64,000 nt of DNA from Candidatus Corynebacterium faecigallinarum (GCA_019120175.1 DWVP01000014.1:62001-126000); one strand, 5' to 3'; counted from the stretch's first letter, positions 1-8,504 are shown. Program-made: numbers and translations. Notes: generated by a model not told the origin, from the sequence alone.

Positions 1-317
1 CATGGGGCAGTGGGTCGTCCGGTTCCCATGGCGGCTCGACGGGATCAGCCGGACGCTCCGGGTCGTTCGGGTCCGGTTCCGGGGCAGGATCACGGTCGGG
101 GTCGCGTCCCGGTTCCCGCTCCTCCGGGGCACTGCGCAGCAACGCCCCGGCGCTGGAACTGGAGGTCGGCGACAGGGTCAACCACGACAAGTACGGCCTC
201 GGCACGGTCACCAGTGTTGACGGCAAGGGCGTGCGTGCCACCGCGGTCATCGACTTCGGCTCGAACGGGACTGTCCGGCTGATGCTCATCGGTGGGGTAC
301 CGATGGAGAAGCTCTGA
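1..317 (+). CDS. pcrA: C-terminal end of ATP-dependent DNA helicase PcrA/UvrD (partial)
   Basis: Only the last ~104 codons are in the window; the gene enters from the left edge in the frame whose codons begin at position 3, and ends with TGA at 315-317. About 50 residues of Gly/Ser/Arg-rich linker are followed by a compact domain reading LELEVGDRVNHDKYGLGTV, then a beta-rich stretch ending VPMEKL. This Tudor-like tail, which contacts RNA polymerase in PcrA/UvrD of Gram-positive bacteria, is characteristic of the family. The helicase motifs lie outside the window, so the call rests on this tail alone. The protein would unwind DNA in nucleotide-excision and transcription-coupled repair. Confidence 0.85.
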   Translation, partial: WGSGSSGSHGGSTGSAGRSGSFGSGSGAGSRSGSRPGSRSSGALRSNAPALELEVGDRVNHDKYGLGTVTSVDGKGVRATAVIDFGSNGTVRLMLIGGVPMEKL

Positions 318-344
318 GTTAACCAGGAACACCGCAAGTCAGGG

Positions 345-363
345 GGCCCGAAATGTTCGGGCC
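345..363 (+). terminator. short hairpin after pcrA
   Basis: GGCCCGAA and TTCGGGCC form an 8-bp stem around a 3-nt loop, 27 nt after the pcrA stop. There is no T-run; the following bases TATAAGTAGAGTAAG look more like a -10 region for the downstream (now broken) transporter locus. Confidence 0.45.
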
Positions 364-515
364 TATAAGTAGAGTAAGGTTCAGGGCGGGCCGCATCGTG
401 ATGTGGCTCATGCTGCATCTGTCGCCGTGTGTTGGATCACCTTTGGCGGAGTAACGACAACCTATCTCCTCTGCGGACGGGTGACCACCGTCCTGGAACG
501 ACGTCCCTGACCCCG

Positions 516-620
516 ATGATCAAGGACATCCTCAAGAAGGCCGCTACCTGGTTGGCGGTGATCTTCCTCGCGACCGACCTGGCCTATTTCCTGGCAGCCT
601 CGTTCCTGGATCCCCGGTCG
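516..620 (+). pseudogene. N-terminal remnant of a peptide/nickel ABC transporter permease
   Basis: An ATG at 516 opens a frame of 35 codons, MIKDILKKAATWLAVIFLAT onward to FLDPRS. This is the cytoplasmic start and first membrane helix of an OppB/DppB-type permease as seen in corynebacteria. Homology stops at about 620, where the frame runs into the 3' end of a transposase gene on the other strand. A full permease is over 300 residues, so about 90% is missing. The C-terminal part of a matching substrate-binding protein resumes at 1861 on the same strand, so both appear to be relics of one operon. No function is expected. Confidence 0.7.
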
Positions 621-1817
621 AAAATGTCATCTCGCCGGCGCCACAGAGTCCGACCCGACTGCGCCAACTCCTCGAGTCCCTTCGGTGGTCCCTTGCGCAA
701 CGCGTTGATCACCTTGCTCATCAACTTCCGGCCCTCCTGCTTCTTGGGGCGCCCGTACGCGCTGATCAGCTCCTGGTAGAACCCCCAGGTCACCTGTAGG
801 GCGACGTAGTCGTCGTCGGTGGCCCACAGCAGATCAAGGCGTTGTTTCTGTCGGTCGGTGAGGAAGTTTGTCCTGGTCAGCAGGGCCCGCCGGTGCTTGT
901 ACAGTGGATCGTTCTTCCGCCCGCGTCGGTCGGTCGTTTCGCGCTGCAGGCGTTGCCGACACCCGGTGAGCTTCTCGGCGGCCAGGTGGATGACGTGGAA
1001 CTTAGTCCATGACTTTCCACGCCGCGGGTAGGGACTGGTCCACGGCGGTGGCGTAGCCGGTGAACCCGTCCATGGTCACCACCTCAACGGTGTCCCGGAA
1101 GTCCGGTTCGCGCTCATTCAGCCAGCCCTTCAGCACTTGTGCACTGCGGCCAGGCTGCATGTCGATCAGCCGGGCCGGCCCGGTCCCGTCGACCAGCGGG
1201 GTCAGATCCACCAGGACGGTGACCATCGAGGAGGGTTGCCCGGGCCGGCGGGTGTGCTTCCACACGTGCTCGTCAACCCCGAGGATCCGCACCCCGGCCA
1301 GATGGGCCGTATCAGCGTAGACGAGGTTGCGGGCCGCGGTGACGGCAACACTGTTGACCAGCTCCAGCCCACCCCGAGTGCCTTGGCCGTCGCGGTGACA
1401 CTCATCCGGTCGACTGCGAGGCGTTGGAGGATCCAGCGGGTGACTCGGTGGCTCATTTTCGCCCCATCGTCGGCGCACGGCAGCGAGGCCCGGAAGATCT
1501 TCCGGCTGTAGGTGGGGTTGGTGCAGGTGAAGCGGGGAACGAGGACGTGCAGGCGGGTTGGGAAGCCCACGACCGGGAGGTCGACGAGGCGGCGTTGGAC
1601 ATGATCTCGTTTTGTCCCTGGGGTGGAGCAGTCCGGGCATGTGTCGGAGATGTCCACTGGGGAGGCGTTGATGACGGTGCCGGTGCCGACGTCAGCGGCG
1701 TCGGTGATGCTCACACCGATTTCTGCGGTGCGGCGTGAAAAGTGTCGGCGACGAGGTTGCCAGTAGGGTTTACGGTAGGGTCCTGGTTCGGTCAGATGTA
1801 AGTGTGGTAACTCTCAT
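621..1817 (-). pseudogene. ISL3-family transposase, frameshifted and 3'-truncated
   Basis: Reading down the minus strand from an ATG at 1817, the family order is recognisable but split among frames. The N-terminal zinc-finger-like part (CPDCSTPG near 1640) and the helix-turn-helix region RVTRWILQRLAVDRMSV are in one frame. The DDE domain (VRILGVDEHVWKH, VEVVTMDGFTGYA, AAWKVMD) is in a second. The part from FHVIHLAAEKLTGC to RTLWRRRDDI (about 1007 down to 621) is in a third. Lesions are a stop near 1773, a frameshift near 1735, a one-base loss near 1366, and a stop plus one-base gain at about 1009. About 50 C-terminal residues are missing. Relatives are the IS31831/IS1206-type elements of corynebacteria. 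It cannot make active transposase. Confidence 0.8.
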
Positions 1818-1860
1818 CTTGTACCGGCCAGGGCCCCTACATGTTGTGCCACAACGATCC
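621..1860 (-). mobile_element. decayed ISL3-family insertion sequence
   Basis: The stretch between the permease and binding-protein fragments is filled by an ISL3-type transposase on the minus strand plus about 40 bp of 5' flank. The end near 620 lacks the last ~50 transposase codons and the terminal inverted repeat. The other end probably lies near 1845-1860, where minus-strand GGGATCGTTGTGGCAC precedes the transposase start; I could not find a partner repeat, so this boundary is an estimate. The element marks a deletion rather than a clean insertion, because the genes on either side are not two halves of one gene. Confidence 0.7.
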
Positions 1861-2961
1861 CGCCCCACCGTCAGCTACGCACTCCGAATGGCGAAGGGCC
1901 AGTTCAACGAGGGCTGGCTGGGGGAGACCCCGAACGAGTGGGGTGCCGGGCCGTACGAGGTGGAGCGCTCCGACTTCAACCGTCAGACGGTGACCTTCGT
2001 CCCGAACGAGAAGTGGTGGGGCGAGGATCCGAAGCTCGACAAGTTCACCTACCGTCAGCTGGAGCCGCAGGCGGCGGTCAACGCCTTCGAGGCTGGGGAG
2101 ATCGACGCTACCGGGGCGGCGACGAAGGACCGGTTGGCCACCGTGCGGGGGATGGGGGACAGTGCGGACATCCGCACGGCCATGATTCCGGCGAGTTACC
2201 TGATCACCTTGAACTCCGATGCCCCGTTGCTGGAGGACGATACGGTGCGTGAGGCGATCATGACCGGGATCGACCGCGAGCAGCTCGCCACGATTCGGTT
2301 CAACGGCCTGGACTACTCCGAGGACCTGCCGGGATCCTTTGCCCAGTTCGCGACCCAGGACGGGTACAACGACAACTTCGGTGAGATCCTGGAGTACGAC
2401 CAGGACAAGGCGAAGGAGCTCCTGGATGAGGCAGGCTGGACCGAGGGGTCCGACGGCGTCCGGGAGAAGGACGGCGAGAAGCTCTCCCCGCGGTACGTGC
2501 TGCTCGGTGATGACCCGCAGACCAAGGCCGGTGCCTCTGCGCTGCAGGCGATGATGCGTGACATCGGGGTCGACATGACCATCGACGAGCGTCCAGTCTC
2601 CGAGTTCGCGAATATCTCGGCTCAGCGCGACTTCGACATCTTCGAGATGGGCTTCCGGTCCTCGGACCCTTATGGTGTGGCCTACTTTGACCAGATGTAT
2701 GCCTCTGACTCTGAGCTGAACAAGTCCGGTACCGGCTCCGAGGAGCTCGACGAGAAGATCGCCGAGCTGCAGAAGATCGGTGACGGCGATGAGCAGATCG
2801 AGGCGGCCAATGAGCTCGAGAAGGAGTTCCTGGCCCTGCATGGCATCATGCCGACTTTCAATGGTCCCGACATCGTGGCCACTACGCCCGGCCTGGCGAA
2901 CTTCGGTGCCTACGGCTTCGCGGACGTCCCGGTCGAGAACATCGGCTGGGAGAACGAGTAA
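1861..2961 (+). pseudogene. C-terminal fragment of an oligopeptide ABC transporter substrate-binding protein
   Basis: From about 1861 to the TAA at 2959-2961 the frame encodes ~366 residues of an SBP_bac_5 family lipoprotein: NEWGAGPYEVE, FVPNEKWWGEDPKLDKFTYR, FEAGEIDATG and later VREAIMTGIDREQLA are typical of the OppA/DppA fold. Members are usually 500-600 residues, so the signal peptide, lipobox and first third are absent. The open frame continues upstream into IS sequence, but that part has no homology and a start there would give no export signal. The ABC ATPase and second permease expected between the permease remnant and this gene are also gone. Sequence quality is otherwise good (no internal stops), suggesting a fairly recent loss. 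Confidence 0.8.
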
Positions 2962-2994
2962 CAGCCGGTAGCCCGGGGACACCCCGGGCACACA

Positions 2995-3045
2995 AAGAAC
3001 CCGCTGTAGCGACCGAGAGGGGGTGGTCGCCGCAGCGGGTTTCTT
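2995..3045. terminator. bidirectional terminator
   Basis: AAGAACCCGCTG pairs with CAGCGGGTTTCTT across a ~25-nt loop. It lies between the convergent binding-protein remnant (+) and the M23 peptidase gene (-) and has T-rich and A-rich flanks on the appropriate sides. Confidence 0.75.
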
Positions 3046-3081
3046 GTTGTGTAAGGCTTTCGCCCGGAGGGGTGAGGAGGT

Positions 3082-3819
3082 CTAGACCTCGACGCCGCGC
3101 TCGCGCAGCCACGGCACCGGGTCCACGGCCTGGCCCTCGGTGGGGTAGACCTCGAAGTGGACGTGGGGGCCGGTGGAGAAGCCCTCGTTGCCGATGCCGG
3201 CGATCTTCTGGCCTGCCTGGACCTGCTGGCCCACGGTGACGTCGATGGTGGACATGTGGCCGTAGACGGTGACGGTGCCGTCAGAGTGCTTGATGCGGAC
3301 CCAGTTGCCGAAGCCGGAGGCCGGGCCGGCGTCGATCACGGTGCCGGACTGGGCGGCCACGATCGGGGTGCCGATGCCGTTGGCGATGTCGATGCCCTTG
3401 TGCATGGTGCCCCAGCGCATGGCGTAGCCGGAGGTGAAGGACCCCTCGGCGGGCTTCACGGTGCTCGGGGTGCGGTTCAGCAGGTCCTCGGCGGCGCGGG
3501 CGGCATCGAACTCGAGGGCGCTGGACAGCTGGTTGCCCAGGTCGCTGATCTGCGTGACCTGGGGGAGGTCGAGGATCTGGGCGGCGGAGTCGGCCATGTC
3601 GCCGCCGGGGGCGGCACCTTCGGCACCCTGGGCCAGGACCTCGGTGTTGGAGGTCAGGGCGATGTCAGAGCCCTTGTCGTCCGACTGGACGGTGGCGGCT
3701 CCGGCACCGGTGGCGCCCGCGGCTGCAACTCCCGTGGCGGCCATGGCAACGAAAGCCATGCGACGCTTGGCGGCGGTGTCCAGCTTGCGGTGGGCTCCGA
3801 CGTTCCGAACCTCAGTCAT
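3082..3819 (-). CDS. secreted M23-family cell-wall metallopeptidase
   Basis: 245 residues. The chosen ATG (3819) begins MTEVRNVGAHRKLDTAAKRR, giving a positively charged N-terminus followed by a hydrophobic Ala/Gly-rich segment (residues ~20-42), i.e. a signal peptide or anchor. A longer frame is open to 3930 but has no export logic. A ~90-residue linker precedes the LytM/M23 domain: GSFTSGYAMRWGTMHKGIDIA supplies the first zinc His and Asp, and GPHVHFEVY the HxH motif. The family cuts peptide cross-bridges of peptidoglycan outside the membrane. Two upstream arrays of 11-bp-spaced CGTnAY half-sites (3868-3885 and 3980-4019) suggest control by a cell-wall regulator such as MtrA, whose C. glutamicum targets include the metallopeptidase gene mepA. 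Confidence 0.9.
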   Translation of the reverse strand: MTEVRNVGAHRKLDTAAKRRMAFVAMAATGVAAAGATGAGAATVQSDDKGSDIALTSNTEVLAQGAEGAAPGGDMADSAAQILDLPQVTQISDLGNQLSSALEFDAARAAEDLLNRTPSTVKPAEGSFTSGYAMRWGTMHKGIDIANGIGTPIVAAQSGTVIDAGPASGFGNWVRIKHSDGTVTVYGHMSTIDVTVGQQVQAGQKIAGIGNEGFSTGPHVHFEVYPTEGQAVDPVPWLRERGVEV

Positions 3820-3855
3820 CCTCTGTATCCCTCTCAGTAGTTCTTTGTTCCCCGA

Positions 3856-3885
3856 ACGGTCACGCTTCGTGACCGTATCGTTATC
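3856..3885. promoter_or_regulatory. palindrome fused to an MtrA-like half-site pair
   Basis: ACGGTCACG-CTT-CGTGACCGT (3856-3876) is a perfect 9-bp inverted repeat. Its right arm starts a direct repeat CGTGACC (3868) and CGTTATC (3879), spaced exactly 11 bp. It lies 37-66 nt upstream of the M23 start codon. A minus-strand TATAGAG at about 3898-3904 is a candidate -10 element, which would place the palindrome in the early transcribed region. Confidence 0.5.
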
Positions 3886-3979
3886 AACGAGTGGAAACTC
3901 TATAGGCAGACAGGGGCCTGAGCAACCCAAATGGCGAAAAGATCACGATTTCGTATAGGTCACTCGAAGGGGGTAGGGG

Positions 3980-4019
3980 GGTAACGGTAGGGTGAAGCGT
4001 TGATAACGACGAGGTCACG
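3980..4019. promoter_or_regulatory. four-copy 11-bp phased half-site array
   Basis: GGTAACG (3980), GGTGAAG (3991), GATAACG (4002) and GGTCACG (4013) start exactly 11 bp apart. On the minus strand they read CGTGACC, CGTTATC, CTTCACC, CGTTACC, the same CGTnAY(C) theme as the pair at 3868-3885. The published MtrA site of C. glutamicum is two 8-bp direct repeats separated by 3 bp, i.e. an 11-bp period. The array sits between the divergent M23 peptidase and DUF6350 genes and could serve either. Confidence 0.55.
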
Positions 4020-4110
4020 ACAAGTTTGTGACTGGTGTGACGGGGGTGGGGGCGATGTAACGCTCCTGCTCGGCGTGCCCTCCGCCGCTCGACCGGTCGC
4101 GTTATGCACA

Positions 4111-5988
4111 ATGGGACAGGTGAGTAATGAATCCCAGCGACCGACCCCACGTCGACAGCGGACCAGCCGTGGTCCCGAGGCTCGCCGTCGCCGTGATGCC
4201 ACTCGCGCTCCAGTGCACGGTGAGCACCGTGATCGCGGTGAGCACGGTGAGCGGGGCAGTCGGGACGGAGAGCGGTTCGTCGCCGGATCGCAGGGGGCAC
4301 CGCCACGGTCACGTACCGAGGCGTCCCGGCATCCCGCCACGGATACCCCCGGTCGTTCCGGTGCTGCCGGTGTAGCCGCTGCGTCCGGCCGTGCCGCCGG
4401 CTCCGGACGTCAGGGCAAGCTGGCGCAGTGGTGGGGAGTATGGGGAGAGCACGTCCGTCGCTTCGCCCCTGTTGTCCTGGTCAACCATGCGATCACCCTT
4501 GCGGTGGCGATCGCCATCGCGGTGATCATCGGGATCGGTGGGACGTTCGCCGTGGTGCCCGCAATGGTCGGCTCCTTCTGGATGCTGGCGAACCTCGCGC
4601 CGGTGAGTTTCAGCGGTGCCGAGCTGGGGGTCGCACCGATGCTTCCCGTGGCACTGATCGCCCTCTTCCACATCCGGCGTGTCCGTAGTGCATGCGGAAC
4701 CCAGATCACGGTGCGCAACATCAGAGTCTTCGCCGCTCTGTCGATCCTGGTGCCGGTGTTGCTCACCGCCCTGGCATGGCTGGTGCTGTGGGACGCTTCG
4801 AAAGTCTATGACGTGGCACCGCCCAATATCCTCCTGGCGCTGGGTGTCACCGTGGTGCTGCACGCGGTGATCTTCATCGCCGGCCTGGGGCCGAAGGTAT
4901 GGCGGGCGCTGCTGCTGCGGCGTGGCATGCCGACCTGGCCGGTGGAGGCCGCTCGTCTGGCCGGTCGTTTCGTCCGGTGGATGCTGCTGGCCGGACTGGT
5001 GGCGGTGGTCCTGCAACTGCTCCTCAATATGGGTGCAGTCGGGGATGCTTACTCGATCGCCCCGGATCTCGCCGGACGCCTCGGCCTGACGCTTCTCAGT
5101 ATTCTCTATCTGCCGAACCTCGCGGCAGGTGCCGCGGCGGTGCTGCTGGGCAGTGAGATGAGCCTGGGGGACGCCTCGGCCTCGTTGTTCGCGGTCACCA
5201 ACGCCAACCTGCCCCCGCTGCCGGTGCTGGCGGCCATGCCGCACAGTGCGCTGCCATTCGGCGAGGTGCTGCTGGTGGTCCCGGTGGGCATCGCGGTGTT
5301 CACGGTCTACCGCTTCATCACGGCGCGGACCTTCGTCGAGGCCCCGGTGTTCACCGCCCTGGGTGCGGGCGCTTTCGCGGCTGTGCTGGGTCTGCTGGTG
5401 AGTTGGGCGGCCGGCGGGACGCTGGGTTATTACGGTTCCACCGGTCCGCTGCCCTGGCTGACACCGCTGCTGTACCTGTGCTGGATCGTGGTGCCGTCGG
5501 CGGTCGTGTTCTTCTGGGCCGGCCGGGCAGGCCAGAAGGTCACCGAGACTATGGCCGAGGAGGAAAAGGGTGACCTGGACCCTGAGAACTCTGCAGACCC
5601 AGGGGCCAGTGCGGACCCTGCGGAGACTGTGGATGCAGACAGTACTGAGGACGCTGGCGACACTGACGATGCTGATGCGGACGACGCTGAGGGCGCAGTA
5701 GGAGCCGCGGGTCCCGACACCGCGGTGGAAGACGCTGATCCCGATGACACCGACGTGGAAGACACTGACACTGCCTATGACACTGACGATCCTGACGGCG
5801 CTGACACCGCTGCGACCACGGAGCTGGACGAGACCGAGTCGGAGGATGACGCAGAAGATGCACCGGAGGAGACGGAGGCGACTGACGACCCTGCCGAGGG
5901 CCCTGACCCCGCCGATCCAACGGCCCACGGGGCTGGCGACGAGGACGATGACGGCACCGACGGCACCGGCGAGGAGTCGAGGAAGTAA
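4111..5988 (+). CDS. DUF6350-type polytopic membrane protein with long acidic tail
   Basis: About 625 residues. A ~100-residue Arg/Gly-rich N-terminal segment is followed by roughly ten to twelve hydrophobic helices (residues ~115-480; e.g. the run starting HAITLAVAIAIAVIIGIGGT). A cytoplasmic tail of ~140 residues is almost entirely Asp, Glu, Ala and Thr with DTDD-like repeats. The membrane part and the place directly upstream of purN match the uncharacterised DUF6350 family of actinobacteria. The start is uncertain: ATG 4111 and GTG 4120 both follow a TATGCA -10-like element at 4103, implying a leaderless mRNA; the frame is open back to 4000 without a ribosome site. No biochemical role is known. 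The tail is low-complexity and GAC-repeat rich at DNA level. Confidence 0.75.
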   Translation: MGQVSNESQRPTPRRQRTSRGPEARRRRDATRAPVHGEHRDRGEHGERGSRDGERFVAGSQGAPPRSRTEASRHPATDTPGRSGAAGVAAASGRAAGSGRQGKLAQWWGVWGEHVRRFAPVVLVNHAITLAVAIAIAVIIGIGGTFAVVPAMVGSFWMLANLAPVSFSGAELGVAPMLPVALIALFHIRRVRSACGTQITVRNIRVFAALSILVPVLLTALAWLVLWDASKVYDVAPPNILLALGVTVVLHAVIFIAGLGPKVWRALLLRRGMPTWPVEAARLAGRFVRWMLLAGLVAVVLQLLLNMGAVGDAYSIAPDLAGRLGLTLLSILYLPNLAAGAAAVLLGSEMSLGDASASLFAVTNANLPPLPVLAAMPHSALPFGEVLLVVPVGIAVFTVYRFITARTFVEAPVFTALGAGAFAAVLGLLVSWAAGGTLGYYGSTGPLPWLTPLLYLCWIVVPSAVVFFWAGRAGQKVTETMAEEEKGDLDPENSADPGASADPAETVDADSTEDAGDTDDADADDAEGAVGAAGPDTAVEDADPDDTDVEDTDTAYDTDDPDGADTAATTELDETESEDDAEDAPEETEATDDPAEGPDPADPTAHGAGDEDDDGTDGTGEESRK

Positions 5989-5999
5989 GCTGGGATGCC

Positions 6000-6671
6000 G
6001 TGAGTGAGTCCGAGTCCTCTGCATCCCATGCGCCGGTGACGCACGCGGTCGCCGCGGCGTCCCGACCCTTACGTGTCGTCGTCCTCGCGTCCGGCACGGG
6101 AACGCTGCTGCAGGCGATGATCGACGATCTCGGGGACCGTGTGGACATCGTCGCCGTCATCGCCGACCGCCCCTGTTCCGCGCTGGACCGGGCGGGGGAG
6201 GCCGGGATCCCCGGCGTCCTCGTCGAATACAACCCCCAGCGGGTCTCCGGATACGACCGGGACGTCTGGAACCAGCACCTGCTGGAAGCCATCGCCGAGT
6301 GCGAGCCGGACGTCATCGTGAGTGCTGGGTTCATGCGCATCATCGGCCCTGCGGTCGTCGCCCGGTTCCCCGGACGCATCATCAACACCCATCCCGCACT
6401 GCTTCCGGCCTTCGTCGGGGCACGTGCCGTGGAGGATGCGCTGGAGTACGGGGTGTCACTCACCGGATCGACCGTCCACGTCGTCGACGACGGGGTGGAC
6501 ACCGGTCCGATCCTCGCGCAGCGGGCGGTGCCCGTACAGCGGGGAGACACAGTGGACACGCTCCATGAACGGATCAAGACGGTGGAAAGGGCACTGATCG
6601 TCGACGTGCTCCACCGCACGGCCGACAACGGCTACACCATCGAAGGACGAAAGGCCTGGATCAATGACTGA
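6000..6671 (+). CDS. purN: phosphoribosylglycinamide formyltransferase (GART)
   Basis: 223 residues from a GTG at 6000, preceded by GGGA at a suitable distance. It transfers a formyl group from 10-formyl-tetrahydrofolate to GAR, step 3 of purine synthesis, in the cytosol. After a ~24-residue extension come the fold's first strand [15 protein letters not shown], the catalytic Asn-x-His motif in [12 protein letters not shown] (about residue 124), and [10 protein letters not shown] carrying the catalytic Asp. The usual phosphate-loop GSGSN reads GTGTL here, a mild variation. The stop overlaps the purH start by 8 bp, so the two are translationally coupled; 11 nt separate it from the DUF6350 gene. 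Confidence 0.95.
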   Translation: MSESESSASHAPVTHAVAAASRPLRVVVLASGTGTLLQAMIDDLGDRVDIVAVIADRPCSALDRAGEAGIPGVLVEYNPQRVSGYDRDVWNQHLLEAIAECEPDVIVSAGFMRIIGPAVVARFPGRIINTHPALLPAFVGARAVEDALEYGVSLTGSTVHVVDDGVDTGPILAQRAVPVQRGDTVDTLHERIKTVERALIVDVLHRTADNGYTIEGRKAWIND

Positions 6672-8274
6672 AACCACCCGACCCATCCGCCGCGCGCTGA
6701 TCAGCGTGTACGACAAGACCGGCCTCGAGGACCTCGCCCAGGGTCTGCATGCCGCCGGTGTGGAGATCGTGTCCACCGGCTCCACCGCCTCGAAGATCGC
6801 CGACGCCGGTGTCCCGGTCATCCGGGTCGAGGAACTCACCGGTTTCCCGGAGTGTCTCGAGGGCCGGGTCAAGACCCTGCACCCGCGCGTGCACGCTGGC
6901 ATCCTCGCCGACACCCGCAAGGACGACCACCTCGCCCAGCTCAAGGACCTCGGCGTGGAGCCCTTCGACCTGGTCGTGGTCAACCTGTACCCGTTCACCG
7001 ACACCGTGGCCTCCGGTGCGGACTTCGACGCCTGTGTCGAGCAGATCGACATCGGTGGCCCCTCGATGGTGCGCGCCGCGGCCAAGAACCACCCCTCGGT
7101 CGCCGTGGTCACCAACCCGGAGACCTACGGTGACGTGCTCACCGCCGTGAAGGACGGTGGCTTCACCCGTGCCGCCCGCACCCGCCTGGCCACCGAGGCC
7201 TTCCGCCACACCGCGTCCTACGACGTTGCCGTGGCCACCTGGATGACCGAGCAGCTCGCCGCCTCCACCGACTCAGCCGACACTGCTGCAGGTTCCGAGG
7301 TCGAGAAGTTCCCGGAGTGGATCGGCTCGTCCCACGACCGCGTGCACACCCTGCGCTACGGCGAGAACCCGCACCAGGCCGCCGCGGTCTACACCACCCC
7401 GGGTGAGGAGGGTGGCCTGGCCAACGCCGAGCAGTTCCACGGCAAGGCGATGAGCTACAACAACTACACCGACGCCGACGCCGCCTGGCGTGCCGCCTGG
7501 GACCACGAGCGTCCCTGCGTCTCGATCATCAAGCACGCCAACCCCTGTGGCATCGCCGTGGCCGATGACGTCGCCACCGCCCACCGCGCCGCCCACGCCT
7601 GCGACCCGGTGTCCGCCTACGGTGGCGTGATCGCCGTGAACCGTCCGGTGACCGTCGAGCTGGCCGAGCAGGTCGCCGGCATCTTCACCGAGGTCATCGT
7701 GGCCCCGGGGTACGAGGACGGCGCCGTCGAGGTGCTCAGCCAGAAGAAGAACATCCGCATCCTGCAGACCACCCCGCCGGTGAAGGAGGGTGCCGTGGAG
7801 CACCGCGAGATCTCCGGTGGCCTGCTGGTCCAGGAGCGCGACCTGGTCGACGCCAACGGTGACGACCCGGCGAACTGGACCCTGGCCGCCGGCGAGGCCG
7901 CCGACGAGGAGACCCTCCTCGAGCTGCGCTTCGCCTGGAACGCGGTGCGTGCGGTGAAGTCCAACGCCATCCTGCTGGCCAAGGACGGCGCGACCGTCGG
8001 CGTCGGTATGGGTCAGGTCAACCGTGTCGACTCGGCCAAGATCGCCGTGGAGCGGGCGAACACCCTGGCGGGTGAGGAGCAGCGCTCGACCGGTGCCGTC
8101 GCCGCGTCCGACGCCTTCTTCCCGTTCGCCGATGGTTTCGAGATCCTGGCGGACGCCGGGGTGCGTGCCGTGGTCCAGCCCGGTGGCTCCGTCCGCGACC
8201 ATGAGGTCATCGACGCTGCGGTGAAGGCCGGTGTGACGATGTACCTCACCGGTGAGCGTCACTTCGCGCACTAG
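6664..8274 (+). CDS. purH: bifunctional AICAR formyltransferase / IMP cyclohydrolase
   Basis: 536 residues, the normal family length. It performs the last two steps of IMP synthesis: formylation of AICAR with 10-formyl-THF, then ring closure. The N-terminal MGS-like cyclohydrolase domain ([43 protein letters not shown]) occupies residues ~1-200. The transformylase domain ([29 protein letters not shown] with the catalytic Lys-His pair, and DAFFPFADG) fills the rest. The start ATG lies inside purN's last codons. Two tandem hairpins follow the TAG. Codon use is strongly biased, as for a highly expressed gene. Confidence 0.98.
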   Translation: MTETTRPIRRALISVYDKTGLEDLAQGLHAAGVEIVSTGSTASKIADAGVPVIRVEELTGFPECLEGRVKTLHPRVHAGILADTRKDDHLAQLKDLGVEPFDLVVVNLYPFTDTVASGADFDACVEQIDIGGPSMVRAAAKNHPSVAVVTNPETYGDVLTAVKDGGFTRAARTRLATEAFRHTASYDVAVATWMTEQLAASTDSADTAAGSEVEKFPEWIGSSHDRVHTLRYGENPHQAAAVYTTPGEEGGLANAEQFHGKAMSYNNYTDADAAWRAAWDHERPCVSIIKHANPCGIAVADDVATAHRAAHACDPVSAYGGVIAVNRPVTVELAEQVAGIFTEVIVAPGYEDGAVEVLSQKKNIRILQTTPPVKEGAVEHREISGGLLVQERDLVDANGDDPANWTLAAGEAADEETLLELRFAWNAVRAVKSNAILLAKDGATVGVGMGQVNRVDSAKIAVERANTLAGEEQRSTGAVAASDAFFPFADGFEILADAGVRAVVQPGGSVRDHEVIDAAVKAGVTMYLTGERHFAH

Positions 8275-8289
8275 CACTAGTTGCGGCCG

Positions 8290-8377
8290 CTGACTGGCGG
8301 GGTTGGGGCCGGCCAGTCAGAACAAAGCCTACGGAGAGGTCACTTTCTGAGTCATTCTGTGACCTCTCCGTAGGCTT
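8290..8377 (+). terminator. two tandem hairpins after purH
   Basis: The first hairpin pairs CTGACTGGC (8290-8298) with GCCAGTCAG (8312-8320). The second is a perfect 19-bp stem, 8325-8343 with 8359-8377, with a 15-nt loop, A-rich before and TTGTTTGT after. The second is a strong intrinsic terminator and nearly symmetric, so it could work in both directions. Confidence 0.85.
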
Positions 8378-8411
8378 GTTTGTCGATTGGCCGCCGGGGA
8401 GGGACCGGACG

Positions 8412-8456
8412 ACCGGGATGACCGGGATGACCGGGATGACCGGGATGACGGGGATG
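8412..8456. repeat. five-copy 9-bp tandem repeat (ACCGGGATG)
   Basis: Four exact copies of ACCGGGATG and a fifth with one change lie head to tail, ending 48 bp before the DUF3995 start codon. The array lies in the promoter or 5' leader of the DUF3995-sigma factor pair. Reading frames run through it, but none has coding character here. Confidence 0.85.
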
Positions 8457-8504
8457 ACCTGTACCTCCTCCCACCTGCCAGGATCGCCCGCTATCGTGGG
8501 CGAC

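Noticed and set aside
1735..1860. In-frame start that would fuse IS sequence to the binding-protein fragment
   Set aside because: It gives no signal peptide and no homology; the protein would be cytoplasmic and useless as a binding lipoprotein.
4309..6024. 571-codon minus-strand frame opposite the DUF6350 gene
   Set aside because: His/Arg/Gln-rich antisense shadow of helices and of the GAC repeats; no recognisable domain.
8412..8456. Possible CRISPR-like or mobile repeat
   Set aside because: Units are contiguous 9-mers without spacers and no cas genes are nearby. The same applies to the 13- and 14-bp arrays.
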